Shown: piece after piece, positions 16,357 to 23,320 of the stretch | Numbering within the stretch: position 1 is the first letter of the stretch | Layout of the letters: every line of letters starts with the position of its first letter | Origin: Asaia bogorensis | Lineage (GTDB): Bacteria; Pseudomonadota; Alphaproteobacteria; Acetobacterales; Acetobacteraceae | Reading direction: 5' to 3' | Length of the DNA: 55,892 bases | NCBI GenBank assembly: GCA_945897825.1 | Contig: CAMDGX010000022.1 | Coordinates: 1 to 55,892, forward strand | The notes under the pieces: model-generated | What the model was told of the DNA's origin: nothing | The model's database searches: none | Seen by the model: only the letters and a program-made list of their open reading frames with translations | Position numbers and translations under genes: made by a program

Positions 16357-17400
16357 TCACGCAAAAAGCAGGTTGAACAGAAACCCCACCGCCAGGATGC
16401 CGCTGCCCACCACGGCGACGAACACCGCGATCAGCCGCACCGACAGCACCTTGCGCAGGATGATCATCTCGGGAAGCGACAGCGCGATCACGCTCATCAT
16501 GAACGCCAGCACGGTGCCCAGCGCCGCCCCCTTGCCCAGCAGCGCCTCCACCACCGGTATGATGCCCGCCGCATTGGAATACATCGGAATCCCGATTACC
16601 ACCGCCGCCGGAACCGACCACCACGCCTCCTTGCCCATCACCGAGGCCAGCAGATCCTCCGGCGCGTAGCCATGGATCAGCGCCCCGGCCGCGATGCCGG
16701 CGACGATCCAGTACCAAACCCGCCCGAAAATCTCGCGCACCGCCTCGATGCCGGCCCGGATGCGATCCGGCCATGTCATCTCCGCCTCCGGAATCACCGC
16801 CGGCCCGGCCTGGATCTTCAACACCCAGGGCTCCAGCCACCCCTCCAGCTTCAGCCGCCCGATCACCCAGCCCGCAATCACCGCGATGCCGAGCCCGAAG
16901 GCAAGGTAGGTCGCCGCCACCTTCCAGCCCAGCAAGGCAAACAGCAGCCCCAGCGCCACCTCGTTGACCATCGGGGCGGCAATCAGGAAGGAGAACGTCA
17001 CCCCCAGCGGCACGCCCGCCGAAACAAACCCGATGAACAACGGCACCGCCGAGCAGGAACAGAACGGCGTCACGATCCCCAGCGACGCCGCCATCGCATT
17101 GGCCACGCCCTCGCGCCGCCCGGCAAGCAACGCCCGCGTCCGCTCGGGCGAGAAATAGCTCCGCACCACCCCCATGGCGAACACCACCAGCGCCAACAGC
17201 ATCAGCACCTTCGGCACGTCATAGAGAAAGAATGCCACCGACTCGCCCAGATGCGACCGCCGCTCAATCGGCAACAACGACACCAGCCACTCCGAGAACG
17301 GAACCAGCTGCCGATAGGCCAGCACCCAGGCCGCCAGCGCCACCACCGCGCCGCCGATCCAGGGCCAGGAAGACGCGGGGCGAAGGGCGGTGGCACTCAT
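16357..17400 (-). CDS. UPF0718/ArsP-like permease
   Basis: 347 aa with about eight transmembrane helices. The family motif TPFCSCSAVP is at residues 111-120 with cysteines C114 and C116, and a second signature IGIPMYSNAAGIIPV is in the C-terminal half. Members of this permease family include ArsP, which exports trivalent organoarsenicals through such Cys pairs. Its placement between an ArsR regulator (4-nt overlap) and a thioredoxin fits a metalloid or organometalloid efflux operon. The actual ion is not determinable here; there is no arsC, arsB or arsH nearby. Confidence 0.83.
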   Translation of the reverse strand: MSATALRPASSWPWIGGAVVALAAWVLAYRQLVPFSEWLVSLLPIERRSHLGESVAFFLYDVPKVLMLLALVVFAMGVVRSYFSPERTRALLAGRREGVANAMAASLGIVTPFCSCSAVPLFIGFVSAGVPLGVTFSFLIAAPMVNEVALGLLFALLGWKVAATYLAFGLGIAVIAGWVIGRLKLEGWLEPWVLKIQAGPAVIPEAEMTWPDRIRAGIEAVREIFGRVWYWIVAGIAAGALIHGYAPEDLLASVMGKEAWWSVPAAVVIGIPMYSNAAGIIPVVEALLGKGAALGTVLAFMMSVIALSLPEMIILRKVLSVRLIAVFVAVVGSGILAVGFLFNLLFA

Positions 17401-17714
17401 GCGGCAAGCTCCCGTGCAACTGTCATGCCCGGTGCGGCCCCCGGCACCAGGTCGAGCGCGGCCCCCACCAGCCGGCGCACCGCCGGATCAAGGCCGGGAT
17501 CCAGGCGGTAGCGAACCCACTGCGCATCGCGCCGCCCCGCCACCAGCCCCGCCTGCCGCAGCACCGCCATGTGCCGCGACATGCGCGACTGCGTGGCCCC
17601 CAGACGATCCATCAGCTCGCACACGCAATGCTCGCGCCCGTCCCGCAACACCGCCAGCGCACCAAGGCGCGTCGGGTCGGCAAGGGCGGCAAGCACGAGG
17701 GGCACATCAGTCAT
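17397..17714 (-). CDS. ArsR/SmtB-family transcriptional repressor
   Basis: 105 aa winged-helix protein. LADPTRLGALAVLRDGREHCVCELMDRLG holds the ArsR metal-binding pair (C30-V-C32 at the start of the helix), and ATQSRMSRHMAVLRQAGLVAGRRDAQWVRYRL is the recognition helix and wing. Members bind the operator without metalloid and release it upon As/Sb binding to the Cys pair. The start at 17714 is the only reasonable ATG. Its TGA overlaps the permease ATG by 4 nt, so it is the first gene of the operon. Four CGCAT/ATGCG half-sites lie directly upstream. Confidence 0.9.
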   Translation of the reverse strand: MTDVPLVLAALADPTRLGALAVLRDGREHCVCELMDRLGATQSRMSRHMAVLRQAGLVAGRRDAQWVRYRLDPGLDPAVRRLVGAALDLVPGAAPGMTVARELAA

Positions 17715-17752
17715 CGCATCCGTATGCGCCCATCCGCATATTCGGGGATGCG
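17715..17752. promoter_or_regulatory. Probable ArsR operator
   Basis: Two interlocking palindromes start at the first base before the arsR ATG: CGCAT (17715-17719) with ATGCG (17724-17728), and CGCAT (17735-17739) with ATGCG (17748-17752). The middle pair also reads TATGCG...CGCATA (17723-17740). This is a natural site for autorepression by the dimeric regulator. Assignment rests on position and symmetry only. Confidence 0.55.
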
Positions 17753-17802
17753 CAAATACCGCTGCCCTGCCCTGCCATCCCCACCCAACCCACCCTTTGC
17801 GC

Positions 17803-17831
17803 TTGACTTTGCTGCGCCGCACAACTAGATA
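17803..17831 (+). promoter_or_regulatory. Sigma-70 promoter for the DEAD-box helicase
   Basis: TTGACT at 17803-17808, an ideal 17-nt spacer, and TAGATA at 17826-17831. It is one of the best -35/-10 matches in the window. Transcription would start near 17838, giving a leader of about 285 nt before the helicase ATG. Confidence 0.65.
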
Positions 17832-17837
17832 CGGCGA

Positions 17838-18123
17838 TGCGCGCCTAGAGTTTGATCCGTGCGCTGCCAGCCTGTGTATCTCCTTCCGCGAGGAAGGATG
17901 GCCCCAATGCCGCAAGTCCAACCGCCGGAAACAATGGTTTCCCTGCGTTGGCGGGCAAGCAGGCCGTCGCACCACTCGGTAGCCCGTTCCATTCCCCATT
18001 CTGCGCCGGTTCGCGGTCCGTCCGCCGCGCGCGCCTGCATTCGCACGTGCGCCCTTCCCTGCGGCTGCCACCCTCCCCTGGATTCCCGGGGCGGACGCGG
18101 CCGACCTGAAAGTTCGCTGACAC
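17838..18123 (+). promoter_or_regulatory. Long structured 5' leader of the DEAD-box helicase
   Basis: The only non-coding stretch above 300 nt lies between arsR and the helicase (17715-18123); apart from the arsR operator it holds this leader. Two tight hairpins are visible: TCCTTCC-GCGA-GGAAGGA (17881-17898), a 7-bp stem capped by a GNRA tetraloop, and GGAAAC-AATG-GTTTCC (17927-17942). Open frames within it have no ribosome binding site or family resemblance, so I do not call a gene. Long leaders occur on cold-shock mRNAs including RNA helicases; thermosensing or autoregulation is inference. The segment 17847-17858 equals a 12-mer from the 5' end of 16S rRNA. Confidence 0.5.
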
Positions 18124-19293
18124 ATGTCCACCTTTGAACAACTCGGCCTCGACCCCGCCCTGCTCCGCGCCCTGGCCACCGAAGGCTATACCGAGCCCAC
18201 CCCCATCCAGGTCCAGGCCATCCCCCTCGTGCTGGCCGGCCGCGACGTCCAAGGCATCGCCCAGACCGGCACCGGCAAGACCGCCGCCTTCGCGCTCCCC
18301 ATCCTCCAGCGCCTCGCCGCCGAGCGCCGCCAGCCCCCCCGCGGCGGCTGCCGCGTCCTCGTCCTCTCCCCCACCCGCGAGCTCGCCAGCCAGATCGCCG
18401 ACAGCTTCCGCGCCTACGGGGCCAATATCGGCTGCCGCGTCACGGTGATGTTCGGCGGCGTGCCCAAGGGCAAGCAGGTCCGCGCCATGGAACGCGGCGT
18501 CGACGTGCTCGTCGCCACCCCCGGCCGCCTGCTCGACCACATGCAGGACCGCACCGTCCGCCTCGACCACGTGGAAATCCTCGTCCTCGACGAAGCCGAC
18601 CACATGCTCGACCTAGGCTTCATCGTGCCGATCAAGCGCATCGTCGCCACCATCCCCTCGCGCCGGCAGACGCTGTTCTTCTCGGCCACCATGCCGGGCG
18701 AGATCGGCAAGCTCGCCGGCAACATGCTGAACAACCCGGCCCACGTCGCCGTGGCCCCGGTCGCCACCACCGCCGAGCGCGTCGAACAGGCCGTCATCTT
18801 CTCCGACCAGGCCCAGAAGCGCCACGCCCTGGTCTCCCTGCTGCGCGGCCCCGCCGACGGCCGCACCCTGGTGTTCAGCCGCACCAAGCACGGCGCGGAC
18901 AAGATCGTGAAGCAGCTCGGCGAGGCCGGCCTGCCCGCCGTGGCCATCCACGGCAACAAGAGCCAGGGCCAGCGCGAGCGGGCGCTCGAGCAGTTCAAGA
19001 ACGGCGAATGCCGCGTCCTGGTCGCCACCGACATCGCCGCCCGCGGCATCGATGTCGACGGCGTCAAGCACGTCGTGAACTTCGACCTGCCGAACGTGCC
19101 GGAAAGCTACGTCCACCGCATCGGCCGCACCGCCCGCGCCGGCAAGGACGGCATGGCCATCAGCCTCTGCGCCCCGGACGAGCGTCCCTTCCTCAAGGAC
19201 ATCGAGAAGCTCATCCGCGCCAAGGTCCCGGTCATCTCCGTCCCCGGCACCCAGACCCGCAGCGCCGACCCCAGGCCCCGCCTGGCGGCCTGA
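18124..19293 (+). CDS. DEAD-box ATP-dependent RNA helicase (RhlE-like)
   Basis: 389 aa with all core motifs: Q motif (GYTEPTPIQ, 21-29), Walker A AQTGTGKT (46-53), PTRELASQ (83-90), DEAD at 156-159 (followed by HMLD rather than the usual RMLD), SAT (187-189), TDIAARGID (302-310) and HRIGRTARAG (331-340). Only a short basic tail follows the second RecA domain, as in compact RhlE types. It unwinds RNA duplexes during rRNA maturation, ribosome assembly or mRNA decay; which of these is not decidable. The gene has its own promoter and a long leader, and ends before a strong hairpin. Confidence 0.9.
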   Translation: MSTFEQLGLDPALLRALATEGYTEPTPIQVQAIPLVLAGRDVQGIAQTGTGKTAAFALPILQRLAAERRQPPRGGCRVLVLSPTRELASQIADSFRAYGANIGCRVTVMFGGVPKGKQVRAMERGVDVLVATPGRLLDHMQDRTVRLDHVEILVLDEADHMLDLGFIVPIKRIVATIPSRRQTLFFSATMPGEIGKLAGNMLNNPAHVAVAPVATTAERVEQAVIFSDQAQKRHALVSLLRGPADGRTLVFSRTKHGADKIVKQLGEAGLPAVAIHGNKSQGQRERALEQFKNGECRVLVATDIAARGIDVDGVKHVVNFDLPNVPESYVHRIGRTARAGKDGMAISLCAPDERPFLKDIEKLIRAKVPVISVPGTQTRSADPRPRLAA

Positions 19294-19309
19294 CCCGCAC
19301 ACCGCCTGA

Positions 19310-19343
19310 CCAAGGGCGAGGGACCCCGGTCCCTCGCCCTTGG
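19310..19343 (+). terminator. Strong hairpin after the helicase gene
   Basis: A near-perfect inverted repeat with 16-bp arms (CCAAGGGCGAGGGACC facing GGTCCCTCGCCCTTGG) and a 2-nt centre begins 16 nt after the helicase stop. There is no T-tract after it, so it may be a factor-assisted terminator or an mRNA-stabilising stem rather than a classical intrinsic terminator. Confidence 0.6.
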
Positions 19344-19409
19344 CATGTACGCTCCCCCGCCGGAGCGCGCGGGCGCGCAGCGTGGTGCGCCGTCATCGGA
19401 AAATTTCCC

Positions 19410-19438
19410 TTGCACCGCGCCATAAAACTAACTATTCT
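19410..19438 (+). promoter_or_regulatory. Sigma-70 promoter giving a leaderless mRNA
   Basis: TTGCAC at 19410-19415, 17-nt spacer, TATTCT at 19433-19438. The start point expected 7-8 nt after the -10 coincides with the A of the ATG at 19446. No Shine-Dalgarno sequence can exist on such a transcript. Confidence 0.6.
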
Positions 19439-19445
19439 AACCGCA

Positions 19446-20105
19446 ATGTCAACCATCGCCACCACCATCGCGACCATCGCATCGCTGCTCCACACCGCCA
19501 TCGGCGTGTTCGTGGCGCGTGAGGCACGGCCGCGTCCCGTCGTCTGGCTCGGCACGCGGGCCTTCGCGGAACCGTGCCCGCCGCGCGCCCTGCCCGCGCT
19601 GCCCCAGCCCGCCTGGGCCCTGTTCCGCGACCGTCTCGCCCGCCTGGCCACGCGCTTCCAGGTCCTGTTCGACCGCTGGCAGTCCAACACCCTGCCCACC
19701 CCGCGCGCGCCCCGCCCGGGCCAGGCCTGCCGCCCCGATCCGCGCCCGATCCTCCGCCCGACGCGCCGCCCGGTGCCGCGCCTGCCGCGCGCCCATGGCT
19801 GGGCCGCCCGCCGCATGCCCGAGGCCGCCCCGTCCAGCGGCCGCCTGCAATCCCTGCTGCACGATCCCACCACCCGGGCCTTCGTCGCCGCCGCCCCCCA
19901 GGCCGGCCGCCTGCTGCGCCCGCTCTGCCGCGCCCTCGGCATCGCCCCGCCCGACTGGCTCGCCCTACCTCGCCGCCCCCGCACGCCGCGCGCCCCGCGA
20001 CGGCCCCAGGCGCCGCCCGAAGTCCAGCCCGCGACTCCCGAGCGCCCGCTCCAGCCCTATGTCCGCGCCGCCGTCAGGGCCTGGAAGAAAAAATCCACCC
20101 CCTGA
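19446..20105 (+). CDS. Hypothetical protein, Arg/Pro-rich
   Basis: 219 aa, no family that I recognise. The first ~25 residues (MSTIATTIATIASLLHTAIGVFVA) form a hydrophobic or amphipathic helix. The centre is very rich in Arg and Pro (PRPGQACRPDPRPILRPTRRPVPRL). A helical part with HDPTTRAFVAAAPQAGRLLRPLCRALGIAPPDWLALP follows, and the basic tail ends KKKSTP. The conserved-looking IAPPDWL segment is probably the functional core. The strong promoter with no leader argues that it is a real gene. A role at the membrane or with nucleic acid is possible, but nothing supports a specific function. Confidence 0.7.
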   Translation: MSTIATTIATIASLLHTAIGVFVAREARPRPVVWLGTRAFAEPCPPRALPALPQPAWALFRDRLARLATRFQVLFDRWQSNTLPTPRAPRPGQACRPDPRPILRPTRRPVPRLPRAHGWAARRMPEAAPSSGRLQSLLHDPTTRAFVAAAPQAGRLLRPLCRALGIAPPDWLALPRRPRTPRAPRRPQAPPEVQPATPERPLQPYVRAAVRAWKKKSTP

Positions 20106-20154
20106 CCCCCAACCCGGCCTCGCCTATTTCATTACGAAATTAGTCCGTTCCGCC

Positions 20155-21660
20155 TCACCCCGCCCAGCGCCGCACATCCAACGGCGGCGTCGACACCTTG
20201 TACTCGTCGGTGATCCGCGGCGCCTGCATCAGCTTCGCGATATCCGGCACCGGCCGGCACAGCTCCGCCTCCCCCGCCACCGCCATCTCGATCCCCAGCG
20301 CCGCCCGCAGCGTCGCCAGGTCCGCAGCCGCCGGCCCCGTCACCATCATCCCGAACGGCGTCCCGCTCGGCTCCAGCCCCATCGGCATCGACAGGCTCGG
20401 ATTGCCGGTCAGCGAGATCATGTAGGTCAGCGAGAACCAGTGGAAATACGTGTTCAGCCGCACCCCGTTGATCTCGTTCTGGTACAGCTGGCTCCACGGG
20501 AACGGCGGCACCGCCAGCGTCGGCGACAGGATCAGGTCGTAGCTCTCGAACACATGCTGCACCGCGCGATAGATCCGCGTCTGCTCCCCCTGCGCCCAGG
20601 CCACGTCCGCCGCCGAATACTGCAACCCCTCCTCGTAGTTGGCGATCATGTTCGGCCCCAGCAGCGCCCGCTTCGCCGGATCCGTGTAGTTCGCCCGCTG
20701 CCCGTGCAGCATCCCCGCCGCCCGCAACACCCCGAACGCCTCGTGCGCCCGCCCCATGTCCGGCGCCACCGCCTCGCACACCTTGAACAACGGCCGCAGC
20801 TTCGCGATCCGCGCCCGGAACGTCGCCGCGATCCCCGCATCCACCGGGCAGGTCCCCCAATCCTCGGTGAACCCCACCCGCAGCGTCGCAGGGTCGCGCG
20901 GCGACGGGTCGCGGAACACCGCCCCGTCGATCGGCCGCGACAGCGGGTCCATCGCATCGAACCCCGCCTGCGCCGACAGCAGCAGGCAGGTATCCGCCAC
21001 ATCCCGCCCCATCGGCCCCAGCGTCGGGATCATGTTCCACCCCTGCCCGCGCCGGTCGGTCGGCACCAGCCCCGGCGACGGCCGAAACCCCACCACCCCG
21101 CAGAACGCCGCCGGAATCCGCAAGCTGCCGCCCCCGTCCGACCCCGTGCAGATCGGCAGCATCCCCGTCGCCAGCGCCACCGCCGACCCGCCGGAGGACC
21201 CACCCGGAATCCGCGTCGGATCGAACGGATTGCCCGACGGCCCATACACCGGGTTGTTAGAATTCGCCCCCGCCCCGAACTCCGGCACGTTGGTCTTGCC
21301 CACAACGATCGCCCCCGCCCCGCGGCACCGCGCCACCATCGGATCGTCCGATGCCGGCCGGTTGGTGGCGAAGATCCGCGACCCGTAGGAGTTGATCAGC
21401 CCCTCGGCATCGTCGAGGTCCTTCACCCCCAGCGGCAACCCGTGCAGCGCCGGCAACGCCTCGCCGCGCATCACCGCCGCCTCCGCCGCCTTCGCCTCCG
21501 CCTCGGCGCGCGGCCAGATCGTGTCGGTCACCGCCTTCACCGCATGGTTCACCGCCCCGATCCGCGCCCGGCAACTCGCCAGCAGCTCCACCGGCGACAG
21601 CTTGCGCGCCCCGATCAGCCGCCGCGCCTCGACCGCCGGAAGATCACATGCCTCGGTCAT
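20155..21660 (-). CDS. Amidase-signature family amidase
   Basis: 501 aa. The amidase-signature triad is complete: K80 (GLPLGVKDL), cis-Ser S155 (GGSSGGSA) and nucleophile S179 (SDGGGSLRIP), with the family-typical 24-residue gap between the serines. It hydrolyses a carboxamide to acid and ammonia in the cytoplasm; it could also act on an aryl or cyclic amide. The ATG at 21660 lies 1 nt after the TGA of the upstream amidase, so the pair is co-translated. Both are divergent from a peptide-type ABC importer, which suggests that the imported compound is their substrate (inference). GatA is unlikely because gatB and gatC are absent. Confidence 0.88.
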   Translation of the reverse strand: MTEACDLPAVEARRLIGARKLSPVELLASCRARIGAVNHAVKAVTDTIWPRAEAEAKAAEAAVMRGEALPALHGLPLGVKDLDDAEGLINSYGSRIFATNRPASDDPMVARCRGAGAIVVGKTNVPEFGAGANSNNPVYGPSGNPFDPTRIPGGSSGGSAVALATGMLPICTGSDGGGSLRIPAAFCGVVGFRPSPGLVPTDRRGQGWNMIPTLGPMGRDVADTCLLLSAQAGFDAMDPLSRPIDGAVFRDPSPRDPATLRVGFTEDWGTCPVDAGIAATFRARIAKLRPLFKVCEAVAPDMGRAHEAFGVLRAAGMLHGQRANYTDPAKRALLGPNMIANYEEGLQYSAADVAWAQGEQTRIYRAVQHVFESYDLILSPTLAVPPFPWSQLYQNEINGVRLNTYFHWFSLTYMISLTGNPSLSMPMGLEPSGTPFGMMVTGPAAADLATLRAALGIEMAVAGEAELCRPVPDIAKLMQAPRITDEYKVSTPPLDVRRWAG

Positions 21661-21661
21661 C

Positions 21662-23146
21662 TCACGCCGCCCCCACATGCACCGGCGGCACCTGTCCGAA
21701 CCACGCCGGATGCGCCCGCTCCAACTGCGCCGCCACCTGCATCAGCAGCGCCTCCTCGCCCCACGCCGCATAGAACTGCGCCCCGATCGGCAACCCGTCG
21801 GCATCAAGCCCCGTCGGCACCGAGATCCCCGGCAACCCGGTCTCGTTGCCCGGCATGGTGTAGCGGCAGGCATCGCACAGCCGCCCCACCCAGGTGTCGA
21901 GATCCTCGTCGCGCAGCAGCGAATACGGCCCGTTCGCCGCCGGCACCCGGATCGCCAGCGTCGGCGTCAGCAGCAGGTCATAAGTGTCCATCACCCGCCC
22001 GAACTGCCGCGTGACCGTATTGTTGTCCGCCATCATCCGCAGCATGTCGCGCTTGTCGTAGCGCTGGGCGGCCAGGAAATGCCGGTAGGTCATCGGCGTC
22101 AGGTACGAGGCAAGCTCCTGCGGCTCGATCCCCAGCGCCCGCGCCCGGTCGTCCAGCGTCGCCACCCCGTTGATCCACACCGCCACATAGGCGCGCCACA
22201 GCGTCTCCCAGTCGCAGATGTCGCCATCCTTCACCTCCTCGACATGGTGCCCAAGCGCCTCCATCGCCCGTCCCACCACCCGCACCCGCTCCGCCACCGC
22301 CGGATCGGTCGGCACGCCGCGCCCCCACATCCCGGTCGAAAGCCCGATGCGCAGCTTCGGCGGATCGCGCTCGATCGCCGCCAGGTACGACCCTCGCGGC
22401 GGCCCCATCGCGATGAACGTCCCGCCTTTCGGCACCCGCGCCAGCGTCTCGTACACCGCCGCCGTATCGCGCACCGACCGCGTCACCACCCCGTCGGCAC
22501 TCACCCGCACCATGTACTCGCTCTGGAAATGCGGCCGCGGCACTCGCCCGCGCGACGCCTTCAGCCCGACCAGCCCACAGAACGCCGCCGGAATCCGCGT
22601 CGAGCCCCCTCCGTCGCCCGACATCGCCACCGGCACGATCCCCGCCGCCACCGCCGCCGCCGACCCGCCCGAGGAGCCGCCCGGCGTGTGCGCCAGGTTC
22701 CACGGATTGCGCGTCACCAGCAGCCGGTCCACATCGGTCGCGGTATCGAAGGTCAGCCCGAACTCCGGGCTGGTCGACCGCCCCAGCGGCACCAGCCCGC
22801 CAGCCAGGAAGTTCGCGATCACCGGATCGGTCTGCGGCACCACGTAGCCGCGCGTCAGCTTCGACCCGCCCTGCTGCGTCCGCCCCTTCAGCCCCGAGCC
22901 CAGGTCCTTCAGGAACATCGGCACGCCATACAGCCCGCCATCGCGCGCCGGCCCGTCGGCATCGGGATTGGCCAGCACGTCCTGGAAGATCTCCAGCACC
23001 GCCTCCAGCTTCGGGTTCAGCATCGCCGTCGCCGCCGCCGCCTGCGCCGCGAGATCCCGCGCCGAAACCTCCCCCTTGCGCACCAACCCTGCCAGCGCCA
23101 CCCCGTCGTGCCGCGCCCACTCCGCCCAGCCCATCGCCTGCGTCAT
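21662..23146 (-). CDS. Amidase-signature family amidase
   Basis: 494 aa, second amidase of the pair and only distantly similar to the first. Triad: K80 (GVPMFLKDL), S158 (TPGGSSGGS) and S182 (GDGGGSTRIP). I chose the ATG at 23146 because GGGAGGG lies about 7 nt upstream; an earlier ATG at 23173 lacks this. First gene of the operon. It shares a 174-nt intergenic region with the divergent ABC importer, which would allow common regulation. Confidence 0.88.
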   Translation of the reverse strand: MTQAMGWAEWARHDGVALAGLVRKGEVSARDLAAQAAAATAMLNPKLEAVLEIFQDVLANPDADGPARDGGLYGVPMFLKDLGSGLKGRTQQGGSKLTRGYVVPQTDPVIANFLAGGLVPLGRSTSPEFGLTFDTATDVDRLLVTRNPWNLAHTPGGSSGGSAAAVAAGIVPVAMSGDGGGSTRIPAAFCGLVGLKASRGRVPRPHFQSEYMVRVSADGVVTRSVRDTAAVYETLARVPKGGTFIAMGPPRGSYLAAIERDPPKLRIGLSTGMWGRGVPTDPAVAERVRVVGRAMEALGHHVEEVKDGDICDWETLWRAYVAVWINGVATLDDRARALGIEPQELASYLTPMTYRHFLAAQRYDKRDMLRMMADNNTVTRQFGRVMDTYDLLLTPTLAIRVPAANGPYSLLRDEDLDTWVGRLCDACRYTMPGNETGLPGISVPTGLDADGLPIGAQFYAAWGEEALLMQVAAQLERAHPAWFGQVPPVHVGAA

Positions 23147-23198
23147 CGCCGTCCCTCCCGCCTGCTGTGGCAAAACCGTGTGCCCGTTGCAGGTTGCG

Positions 23199-23239
23199 TG
23201 TCAATTCCAGCAGATTTCGTCGCGCGCAATCGATTGACA
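23199..23239. promoter_or_regulatory. Divergent -35 elements between amidases and importer
   Basis: Two perfect TTGACA hexamers face away from each other: one on the minus strand at 23204-23199 towards the amidases, one on the plus strand at 23234-23239 towards the importer. The -10 regions at 17-nt spacing are poor matches, so activators may be needed. No obvious palindrome for a known regulator was seen in the gap. Confidence 0.4.
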
Positions 23240-23320
23240 GCGTGCGCGGGCACCGCCACGCTGCACTGCGAAAATATGGAGCGGAGGCCGGTCGGCCCGC
23301 GCATCGGGAGAGTTCGTGGC

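Noticed and set aside
17845-18603. Minus-strand frame crossing the helicase leader and gene start
   Set aside because: It overlaps the helicase on the opposite strand, has an Asp/Gly/Ala-rich shadow composition and no ribosome binding site.
20155-21660. Assignment of the amidase as GatA
   Set aside because: No gatB or gatC alongside, and the gene is paired with a second amidase and a transporter.
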